Assembly (NCBI GenBank): GCA_028876695.1
Contig: JAGWRH010000265.1
Span: 1-5,473 of the forward strand
Origin: Acidobacteriota bacterium
Lineage (GTDB): Bacteria; Acidobacteriota; Terriglobia; Acidiferrales; UBA7541
Direction: 5' to 3'
Length of the DNA stretch: 5,473 nucleotides
Made by a program: the position numbers and the translations under genes. The notes under the pieces were generated by a model. That model saw only the letters and a program-made list of their open reading frames with translations, did not search any database and was not told where the DNA came from. Positions within the stretch are counted from its first letter, which is position 1, and every line of letters begins with the position of its first letter. This document shows positions 1 to 5,473 of this stretch, piece by piece.

Positions 1-357
1 AAATGAACCGCGGCGGGAGGTAAACCGTGATGACAACAATATACTCCTTCTTCATGGTTGGTGCCGGTTGTAGGAGTCCGTGTTTCACCAGCCGCACTGA
101 AGCTCAATCCGCAAGTGAAATAAACCTGCCGTAGATCGGCCGAATGAGGCGCAATACATCTCGTGCGCGCAATGAGAGGGACGCACCGTACCGAACTGGT
201 CGACGAGGCGCTCGAGCGAGACGCCGGCCGGCGTGATCAGAAAGGGCGCCCGGCCTTCGTTGAAGATTGCCCTGGCATCCACGGTCAGTTCGAAGATTCC
301 ACTGACGGGCTGTATCCCGCACCGACTTCAAGGGTCGAGCAGCAGGTATCAGTAGCG
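1..357. other. Region downstream of the operon with no identifiable gene
   Basis: Apart from the doubtful fragment at 85-327, I find nothing firm here. No tRNA-like fold, no repeat, no insertion-sequence end and no convincing intrinsic terminator (no GC-rich stem with a T tract) follows the DUF2892 stop. The stop itself lies in a 10-base perfect palindrome (352-361), too tight to form a terminator hairpin. A 14-base palindrome occurs at 221-234. A plus-strand GGAGG (16-20) precedes an ATG at 30 that opens only 34 codons. The operon may therefore continue, terminate by Rho, or end beyond the left edge. Confidence 0.5.
85..327 (-). other. Possible unrecognised or decayed minus-strand coding fragment
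   Basis: Between stops at 330-328 and 87-85 this frame is open for about 80 codons. From roughly 303 to 165 most codons end in G or C, as in a real gene of this genome, and the peptide reads sensibly: SGIFELTVDARAIF, then ITPAGVSLERLVDQFG. After about 165 the peptide becomes Cys/Ser/His-rich and loses that look. There is no ATG near the 5' end; the only reasonable starts are GTG codons such as 282, with no good ribosome site, which would cut into the coding-like part. It may be the remnant of a small gene that followed DUF2892 in the operon, broken by TGA at 330-328 and perhaps frameshifted. The GIFELTVD piece faintly resembles the Rdx/SelW-type small proteins, but the required Cys motif some 40 residues upstream is absent. 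Chance openness in G+C-rich DNA is a serious alternative. Confidence 0.2.
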
Positions 358-546
358 CTACGCTTTCACTCCAGCTTTGCGCAAAATCGACATCATCGGA
401 CACCAGTTCGTGAGGGCCGATTGGAACAGATTCAGACCCACAAAGGCCGTAAACAGAAACCAGTACGGGCTCAGCCAGTACCCCAAGCCGAGCGACAGCA
501 CGACGAAAAATCCCGCGATCAACCTGAGATAACGTTCGACGTTCAT
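358..546 (-). CDS. DUF2892 / YgaP-like transmembrane small membrane protein
   Basis: This 62-aa inner-membrane protein matches the DUF2892 family (Pfam PF11127, the transmembrane part of the E. coli rhodanese YgaP), found alone here without a rhodanese domain. Family marks are MNVERYLRLIAG at the start, a first membrane helix at about 8-26, a second at about 29-45 within YWFLFTAFVGLNLFQSALT, then the NWCP motif (Cys49-Pro50) and a short basic tail MSILRKAGVK. The hairpin probably places both ends on the same side of the membrane. The start at 546 is fixed by the site AAAGGAG (560-554), seven bases upstream. A longer frame from 591 would add 15 residues overlapping the permease and lacks support. 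It follows the permease stop by 13 bases and is the last clear gene of the operon. Its function is not established; Cys49 could bind sulfur or metal, or dimerise, but that is speculation. Family identification is strong; a role in the pump is inferred only from position. Confidence 0.9.
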   Translation of the reverse strand: MNVERYLRLIAGFFVVLSLGLGYWLSPYWFLFTAFVGLNLFQSALTNWCPMMSILRKAGVKA

Positions 547-553
547 GATGCGG

Positions 554-560
554 CTCCTTT
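554..560 (-). promoter_or_regulatory. Strong Shine-Dalgarno site of the DUF2892 gene, starting in the permease stop codon
   Basis: On the minus strand the permease ends in TGA (562-560), directly followed by AAGGAG, so the final A of the stop is also the first base of AAAGGAG. Seven bases (553-547) separate it from ATG at 546. It is by far the best ribosome site in the window and decides the start of the small gene. Ribosomes ending on the permease would sit over this site, which permits both coupled and independent initiation. Confidence 0.8.
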
Positions 561-3500
561 CAATCAGCCGCGGTCGAAAGGCTTTCGACAACGGGCGCGG
601 CTTGCGGTTGCCCGCGTTGACTTAGGTAATACACGACGGGAACGGTCATGCGAGAAAGAATGGTGGACGCCACTTCGCCTGCCATCAGTGAAATCGCGAG
701 GCCCTGAAAAATCGGATCAAAAAGTATCACGCTCGCGCCAACCACAACTGCAGCGGCGGTGAGCAGCATGGGACGAAAGCGCACAGCGCCGGCATCTACC
801 ACCGCTTCCTCAAGCGGCATTCCATGCGCGCGGCGCAGTTCGATGAAGTCGACCAGGATGATCGAATTGCGAACTATGATTCCCGCACCGGCGATGAAAC
901 CGATCATTGACGTGGCGGTGAAGAACGCACCGAGCAGAGCATGTGCAGGAAGAATGCCGACGAGCGTCAGCGGAATCGGCGCCATGATCACTAGCGGCGT
1001 CTTGAAGGACTTGAACCAGCCGACAACGAGAATGTAGATCAGCACAAGGACAGCGGCGAACGCGAGGCCGAGGTCGCGAAACACTTCCACGGTGACGTGC
1101 CATTCGCCGTCCCATTTCATCGAGTAGCGTTCGGTGCTTTCGGGCAAGGTAGTTCCGAAGAACTGGTTGATACGGTAGCCATCCGGTGTCTGGAGTTTGC
1201 CGATCTCATTTTTCATCCGCAGGATTGCGTAAACAGGGCTTTCGATATCGCCCGCCACATCGCCCGTGACGTACACGACCGGGCGGAGGTTTTTGCGATA
1301 GACGCTCTGATCGATCGTAGTTCGGCGGATGTCTGTCAGTTCGCGCAAGGACACCAATTCACCGGAACGGTCGAGCAGTTTCAGATTTTGCAGATTCTCT
1401 ACGCCAGAGCGATCAGCGCGCGACAAGCGGACCTGGATGGGAACGTCTTCGCGCGATAGAGGATCGTGCATCAGCCCCGCCGAGGCTCCGCCGAGGGCGA
1501 TCCCAATTGTGCGCGTCACATCCGCTGCGGAGATTCCGTGCAAGGCTGCCTTGGCGAGATCGACGTGCATGTCGTATTTGGTCTGCGGATCTTCGACATA
1601 CCAATCAACGTCAACAACGCCGGGCGTTTGCTGAAATATTTTTTTAATTTCGTCAGCAAGCGCGGTCTGGCCCTTGTAGTCCGGGCCGTAAACTTCGGCT
1701 ACAAGGGTTTGGAGGACTGGCGGACCCGGGGGAACTTCGGCCACCTTGATGCGGGCGCCAAACGGAGCGGCGATGCGGTCGAGTTCGAGCCGCAGACTAC
1801 GCGCGATTTCGTGGCTCTGTCGCTTACGGTCCTCGCGCGGGATCAGATTCACTTGTATATCGGCTTGGTTCGGCTGATCGCGAAGATAGTAGTGGCGCAC
1901 CAGGCCATTGAAATTGATTGGGCCGGAAGTGCCGGCATAAATCTCGTAATTGACAACTTCCTGTTGCCCGGCGAGATAGCTTCCGAGCGCTTGCGCGACG
2001 TGAGTGGTTTGTTCCAGAGGCGTGCCATCCGGCATGTCGACGATGATCTGAAATTCGCTCTTATTGTCGAACGGCAACATTTTCACCTGGACCCACTTCA
2101 GCGGAATAAAAGCAACCGCCCCGAGTAGCAACACGACCACGGTGCCGAGGAAAAGCCAGCGGAGCTTGGCGCTTCCGATCAGCGGGTTCATCAGTTGGCG
2201 ATAGAGGCGCGTTGTCCAGCCTTCGTCTTCGCGCGTGCGCGCGGCACATTCGCTCTCCGCGTGGCGACGAAGCAATCGAAACGCTGCCCACGGCGACACC
2301 ACGAAGGCCACGAGCAGCGAAAAAAGCATTGCTGCCGATGCGCCGACCGGAATGGGCCGCATGTACGGACCCATCAGCCCACGCACAAACGCCATTGGCA
2401 GAATCGCCGCGATAACGGCGAAAGTAGCGAGAATTGTCGGGTTGCCAACTTCGTCCACCGCCTCGACGGCGATATCCACCAGCGGCCGCCCGGAGTTTTC
2501 GGTTAAACGAAAATGACGCACGACGTTTTCGACGACGACGATGGCGTCATCCACCAGAATCCCGATGGAGAAAATCAGAGCGAATAGCGTGACGCGGTTC
2601 AGCGTGTAGCCATAAAAGTAGAAGATCGCCAGGGTCAGCGCGAGCGTCACCGGAATCGCGAGCAGCACCACTCCCGACTCGCGCCAACCGAGCGCGAGAG
2701 CGATCAATAGCGTGACAGAAAACGTGGCCAGCAGCAGATGCTTGAGCAGTTCATCGGATTTTGCTTTCGCCGTTTCGCCGTAGTTGCGTGTAACGGTGAT
2801 ATTCAGGTCTTTGGGCAGCACCTCGCCCCGAAGTGAGTCAATTTTGTTCAGGATGTTTTCGGCGATCCAAGTGGCGTTCGCGCCTTTGCGCTTAGCAACC
2901 GTGATGGTCACAGCCGGGTATTCGGGATTGGCGCCGCCTCCGGTAGCGCCTTTTGCATTCGCAAACAGGACGTAGTGGTCGGGCTCGGCAGGACCGTCTT
3001 CGATCGTTGCGGCAATATCGCGCAAATACACCGGATGGCCGGAGCGGACGCCGACGACAACCTGCTGCATCTCGTTCGCCCGCGTGAAGAAATCTCCGGC
3101 CTCCACCTGGAACTCCCCGTTGTTCTCCGCGAAGCTTCCGGCGATGTTGCGCCGATTTGCCGCGCCTAACTCCGCAACCACGTCACCGGGCGTCAACCCG
3201 TAGGCCGCAAGCCGTTGCGTGTCAAGCACGACGCGTACCGTGCGCGGGTCGCCTCCGATGATTCTTGTCTCAGAGACATCGTTCGACTGTTTGATCGAAT
3301 GATCGATCTCGTCGGCGATTTGCCGTAGCTGGTACGCGTCATAATTCTTGCCCCACAGCGTGAGCGCAAGAATGGGCACGTCGTCAATGGAGCGGACTTT
3401 GATGATGGGCTGCGAAACGCCCGGAGGGATGCGATCCAGATTCGAGTAGAGCTTGTTGTACGTTTTAACGACAGCATCTTCCGCATTCGTGCCCACGTAG

Positions 3501-3835
3501 TAGCGCACGATTACCAAGCTCAGTCCTGGATGGCTGATCGAATACACATACTCGACGCCGGGAATCTCCCGCAACAGGCGTTCGACGGGCACGCTCACGC
3601 GCTGCGCGACTTCTTGCGCTGAGGCGCCGGGCATCTGCACGACCACGTCGAGCATCGGAACGGCGATTTGGGGCTCTTCTTCGCGCGGGGTTTGTAGGAT
3701 GCTAAAAGCGCCGAGGGCGAGCGCGGCTACGATGGCTAGAGGCGTCAGCTTCGAACTGATGAACGCGCGCGCTATGCGGCCAGCGAGCCGGTTGGATCCG
3801 ACTGGGGCGTTTCGCGGTTTCGAAGCATCACTCAT
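560..3835 (-). CDS. RND efflux transporter permease subunit (AcrB/HAE-1-like, inner membrane)
   Basis: This is the proton-driven inner-membrane pump, complete at 1091 aa, a normal RND length. The N-terminus is a short cytoplasmic segment, then TM1 (about 31-48) and the family motif TPREEEPQIAVP (49-60) opening the first periplasmic porter domain. TM2-TM6 lie at about 365-522 and TM7 at about 558-577; the second porter/docking region reaches about 915, and TM8-TM12 run to about 1072. TM4 carries the proton-relay pair D429-D430 in GILVDDAIVVVENV, equivalent to AcrB D407/D408. TM10 has GIIVRNSIILVDFIE with Arg989 where AcrB has Lys940; Arg1019 and Thr1026 match AcrB R971 and T978. The paired aspartates and lack of a clear metal-pump TM4 motif favour an HAE-1-like over a CzcA/CusA-like pump, but I cannot name the substrate. 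The ATG at 3835 has no clear Shine-Dalgarno site nearby (GGGAAG lies too far upstream), so initiation probably depends on translation of the adaptor. No frameshift or internal stop is seen. Confidence 0.96.
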   Translation of the reverse strand: MSDASKPRNAPVGSNRLAGRIARAFISSKLTPLAIVAALALGAFSILQTPREEEPQIAVPMLDVVVQMPGASAQEVAQRVSVPVERLLREIPGVEYVYSISHPGLSLVIVRYYVGTNAEDAVVKTYNKLYSNLDRIPPGVSQPIIKVRSIDDVPILALTLWGKNYDAYQLRQIADEIDHSIKQSNDVSETRIIGGDPRTVRVVLDTQRLAAYGLTPGDVVAELGAANRRNIAGSFAENNGEFQVEAGDFFTRANEMQQVVVGVRSGHPVYLRDIAATIEDGPAEPDHYVLFANAKGATGGGANPEYPAVTITVAKRKGANATWIAENILNKIDSLRGEVLPKDLNITVTRNYGETAKAKSDELLKHLLLATFSVTLLIALALGWRESGVVLLAIPVTLALTLAIFYFYGYTLNRVTLFALIFSIGILVDDAIVVVENVVRHFRLTENSGRPLVDIAVEAVDEVGNPTILATFAVIAAILPMAFVRGLMGPYMRPIPVGASAAMLFSLLVAFVVSPWAAFRLLRRHAESECAARTREDEGWTTRLYRQLMNPLIGSAKLRWLFLGTVVVLLLGAVAFIPLKWVQVKMLPFDNKSEFQIIVDMPDGTPLEQTTHVAQALGSYLAGQQEVVNYEIYAGTSGPINFNGLVRHYYLRDQPNQADIQVNLIPREDRKRQSHEIARSLRLELDRIAAPFGARIKVAEVPPGPPVLQTLVAEVYGPDYKGQTALADEIKKIFQQTPGVVDVDWYVEDPQTKYDMHVDLAKAALHGISAADVTRTIGIALGGASAGLMHDPLSREDVPIQVRLSRADRSGVENLQNLKLLDRSGELVSLRELTDIRRTTIDQSVYRKNLRPVVYVTGDVAGDIESPVYAILRMKNEIGKLQTPDGYRINQFFGTTLPESTERYSMKWDGEWHVTVEVFRDLGLAFAAVLVLIYILVVGWFKSFKTPLVIMAPIPLTLVGILPAHALLGAFFTATSMIGFIAGAGIIVRNSIILVDFIELRRAHGMPLEEAVVDAGAVRFRPMLLTAAAVVVGASVILFDPIFQGLAISLMAGEVASTILSRMTVPVVYYLSQRGQPQAAPVVESLSTAAD
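3832..3835 (-). other. ATGA stop/start overlap between adaptor and permease genes
   Basis: The minus strand reads ATGA: the permease ATG is 3835-3833 and the adaptor TGA is 3834-3832. The 12 or so bases before the ATG contain no purine-rich ribosome site, so re-initiation by ribosomes leaving the adaptor is the likeliest way the permease is started. This would tie permease output to adaptor output. Confidence 0.85.
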
Positions 3836-4962
3836 TGTCTGATCGCGATTTGCTTCCCGCCAAATTCGCGTCCTTCAGGCGCCGCGATTATCTTTTCACC
3901 TGCCTCGAGGCCCGAAAGCACTTCCACCTGATCGTTTTCTGGCGAACCGAGCGTGACGTAGCGCAAAGACGCCACGCTGTCTGCACCAACAACGTACACA
4001 CCTTGCAATTGCCCGTGCCGAACCGTTGCGGAACGAGGAATCAGAACAGCCTCGCGGCGGCCGCGCAAAAAATGAGCTCGGCCAAAGAGTCCGGCGCGCA
4101 GGCGCGCATCAGCAGGGAGATCGACCTTTACGAGGAAGCTGCGGCTGGCTGGGTCTGCGGCGGGCACAACTTGCGCGACGTTGCCCGTGAGAGCTGCGTC
4201 TCCGAGCGAATCGATGAACACCCGAATCTCGACGCCGAGGCGGGCGACGCCGATACTATCTTCATCAACACTCGCTTCCAGGCGATAGCGCCGCGTATCA
4301 TCCATCATAAACGCCGCCATGCCTGGCGTGGCGAGCGTGCCCACATCAGACAGTTTTTGAGTGATCACGCCTGCGAACGGCGCGCGTATCCGCGTGTAGC
4401 TAAGCGACGTCTGCGCCTGTGATAGCGCTGCGCTCGCTCGATCTTGTTCAGCACGAGACAGGTCGCGCCGCGCCGTCGCCGCAGCGTCGCGCGCTTTCAC
4501 CTCGTCGAATTCTTGCGGGCTGACCGACTTTTTGTCGAAGAGCTGCTGATACCGGGCTAAGGTGGATTCGGCAAGCGCGAAATCGGAGTCTGCGACAACT
4601 ACTTCGTTTTTTGCTGCGGCCAGAGCGGCAGAGGATTGCGCAACGGCAGCGAGCGGCTGCGTGTCGTCAATAACGGCAAGGACCTGCCCGGCGTGTACTC
4701 GATCGCCTTCGCGCGCGCGGATTTCCACGATATTGCCCGTAATTTGGCTCGATACTGCGCTCTTCCTGGCCGCCTGAACGGTTCCGACGGCTTCCAGCCA
4801 GTCGGGAATAGTTGTTCTCTGGACGGCGATAACGGCGACGTTGCTCACTAGTTCCGGCTTTTTATTTTCGGGAGCGGGCTGACTCGAACATCCAATAACC
4901 CAGAAAATCAGGCCCGTGGCAAAAAGAGCGAATGAACCTTCGATCACGCGTTTTCGATTCAT
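3832..4962 (-). CDS. RND efflux periplasmic adaptor subunit (HlyD/AcrA-type membrane fusion lipoprotein)
   Basis: This 376-aa protein bridges the inner-membrane permease and the TolC-like channel across the periplasm. The N-terminus has a lipoprotein signal: basic MNRKR, a hydrophobic stretch at 10-22, and lipobox VIGC with the lipidated Cys at 25, followed by a Pro/Lys-rich linker. The first lipoyl half is at about 58-99 (GTVQAARKSAVSSQITG, then EGDRVHAGQVLAVID). An Ala/Gln/Glu-rich coiled-coil hairpin spans about 101-186. The second lipoyl half follows at about 187-214 (TRIRAPFAGVI, GTLATPG), then the beta-barrel at about 222-300 and the membrane-proximal domain to the end (VLIPRSATV, VEVLSGLEAGEKII). 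The start at 4962 is chosen because it gives a clean signal peptide directly and forms an ATGA overlap with the channel gene; a weak ribosome site GGTGG (4974-4970) sits seven bases upstream. An in-frame ATG at 5046 would add 28 polar residues before the signal peptide and overlap the channel gene by 88 bases, so it is unlikely. The stop overlaps the permease start by four bases. Confidence 0.95.
   Translation of the reverse strand: MNRKRVIEGSFALFATGLIFWVIGCSSQPAPENKKPELVSNVAVIAVQRTTIPDWLEAVGTVQAARKSAVSSQITGNIVEIRAREGDRVHAGQVLAVIDDTQPLAAVAQSSAALAAAKNEVVVADSDFALAESTLARYQQLFDKKSVSPQEFDEVKARDAAATARRDLSRAEQDRASAALSQAQTSLSYTRIRAPFAGVITQKLSDVGTLATPGMAAFMMDDTRRYRLEASVDEDSIGVARLGVEIRVFIDSLGDAALTGNVAQVVPAADPASRSFLVKVDLPADARLRAGLFGRAHFLRGRREAVLIPRSATVRHGQLQGVYVVGADSVASLRYVTLGSPENDQVEVLSGLEAGEKIIAAPEGREFGGKQIAIRQ
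4959..4962 (-). other. ATGA stop/start overlap between channel and adaptor genes
   Basis: The minus strand reads ATGA: the adaptor ATG is 4962-4960 and the channel TGA is 4961-4959. A weak GGTGG site precedes it. Four-base overlaps of this kind usually mean translational coupling within one transcript; coupling here is inferred, the overlap is seen directly. Confidence 0.85.
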
Positions 4963-5473
4963 GGTGTCACCACCGGAGACTGAATGCTGAGTGTGCCGCT
5001 GGCTAGTTCGAGATAAGCGTAGCCGGTGAAATACCGGTAGAGGCATTCGAGGTAATCAGTCTGCGTGCGGAGCGCGGTGTCCTCGGCCGCCAGCAAATCG
5101 GTGATCGTCAAAAGCCCAGCGTCATATCGGTTTCGATTGAGCCGCAAGCTTTCCTGGGACTGAGCGATTGAAGAGCGCGTCACCCGGATCTGTTGGAGGG
5201 CGGAATCGAGGTCGTAATATGCTTGCCGAACCTGCAGCTGAACCGCATCGGTTTCTGCGTCGCGGCTCGCGTCGAGCTTGTCTCGCAGGGCCTGTTCGTG
5301 GGCGAGCTGGGCGCGCTTCGCTCCGCCCTGGAACAGATCGAACTTGATCTCCACGCCGGCCGTCCAATTATTTCCACCGCCCCCCGATAGGAATGTGGGG
5401 TTGTCCGCTTCCCAATTCGCAAATGCGTCCACGCGCGGACCGAACGCAGACTTGGCGGCTGCGACACTTTGTT
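4959..5473 (-). CDS. TolC-family outer membrane efflux channel (C-terminal 170 residues, 5' end outside window)
   Basis: This is the outer-membrane duct of the tripartite pump. The reading frame is open from the right edge of the window (first whole codon at 5471) to TGA at 4961-4959, giving 170 residues of a protein normally about 400-480 long, so the signal peptide and first repeat lie outside. Visible features of the second OEP repeat (Pfam PF02321 type) are, in order: the strand entry motif PRVDAFANWE; a Gly-rich turn (SGGGGNNW) leading into the strand VEIKFDLFQGG; a long Ala/Gln/Arg-rich helix from about residue 53; and a second helix with the hallmark NRYDAGLLTITDLLAAE, followed by a Tyr-rich segment and a short C-terminal tail ending in VVTP. 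These alternating strands and long helices are typical of the TolC barrel and periplasmic tunnel. A GTG at 5432 is in frame but internal, because homology-like sequence continues upstream of it. The stop overlaps the adaptor start by four bases. Family call is firm; substrate is unknown. Confidence 0.93.
   Translation of the reverse strand, partial: QSVAAAKSAFGPRVDAFANWEADNPTFLSGGGGNNWTAGVEIKFDLFQGGAKRAQLAHEQALRDKLDASRDAETDAVQLQVRQAYYDLDSALQQIRVTRSSIAQSQESLRLNRNRYDAGLLTITDLLAAEDTALRTQTDYLECLYRYFTGYAYLELASGTLSIQSPVVTP

Noticed and set aside
30..134. Plus-strand 34-codon frame preceded by GGAGG at 16-20
   Set aside because: The ribosome site is well spaced, but the peptide is short, has no codon bias and no recognisable features; one good Shine-Dalgarno match is expected by chance.
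221..234. Perfect 14-base palindrome ACGCCGGCCGGCGT as an operator or terminator
   Set aside because: It has no loop or T tract, and short G+C palindromes arise often in such DNA; no nearby promoter is visible.
310..330. TGA at 330-328 read as selenocysteine in a U-x-x-C motif of a SelW-like protein
   Set aside because: The codons TGA AGT CGG TGC do give U-S-R-C, but the motif is only about 10 residues from the GIFEL strand instead of about 40, another TGA lies seven codons upstream, there is no start codon, and I saw no SECIS-like hairpin.
352..361. Palindrome GTAGCGCTAC at the DUF2892 stop as a terminator
   Set aside because: A 10-base palindrome without a loop cannot form a useful stem, and no T run follows on the minus strand.
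163..762. Open plus-strand frame of 199 codons
   Set aside because: It lies antisense to the DUF2892 gene and the permease 3' end, and its peptide is Arg/Gln/Pro-rich without domains, typical of a shadow frame in G+C-rich DNA.
1466..2128. Open plus-strand frame of 220 codons
   Set aside because: It is wholly antisense to the well-supported permease gene and has no recognisable motif or ribosome site.
3835..4422. Open plus-strand frame of 195 codons starting opposite the adaptor/permease junction
   Set aside because: It is antisense to the adaptor, which has a full set of family motifs; this frame shows none.
4963..5046. Longer adaptor start at 5046
   Set aside because: It would put 28 polar residues before a clean lipoprotein signal peptide and overlap the channel gene by 88 bases; the ATGA start at 4962 explains everything better.

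Overview
The window is the 3' part of a minus-strand operon for a tripartite RND efflux pump, followed by a short stretch with no clear gene. In transcription order (right to left) it holds four genes: the C-terminal part of a TolC-family outer-membrane channel, cut by the right edge of the window; a lipid-anchored periplasmic adaptor (membrane fusion protein, 376 aa); a complete RND permease (1091 aa); and a 62-aa membrane protein of the DUF2892 / YgaP-like transmembrane family.

The genes are packed tightly. The channel stop and adaptor start share ATGA, as do the adaptor stop and permease start. The small gene begins 13 bases after the permease stop, with a strong Shine-Dalgarno site that starts inside that stop codon. 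This points to one transcript with coupled translation, and the promoter must lie beyond the right edge. The three pump proteins would form a channel spanning both membranes: the permease uses proton flow to capture substrate, the adaptor bridges the periplasm, and the TolC-like protein forms the outer-membrane duct. The permease has the two-aspartate TM4 motif of drug-type (HAE-1-like) pumps rather than an obvious metal-pump motif, but the substrate cannot be read from the sequence. The role of the DUF2892 protein is unknown.

Positions 1-357 lie downstream of the operon and hold no gene I can name. One minus-strand reading frame there (about 165-327) has coding-like codon use but a stop where its N-terminus should be. 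It may be a decayed gene or a product of base composition.

The host is a Gram-negative (two-membrane) bacterium with moderately high G+C. The style of the permease and the TolC-adaptor-RND-DUF2892 order would fit Acidobacteriota or a similar environmental lineage, but this is only an impression. I see no mobile element, CRISPR array, RNA gene or phage gene. Most of the window is a recognisable kind of operon. The points worth a second look are the small fourth gene, an Arg replacing the usual Lys of the proton relay, and the unexplained tail.
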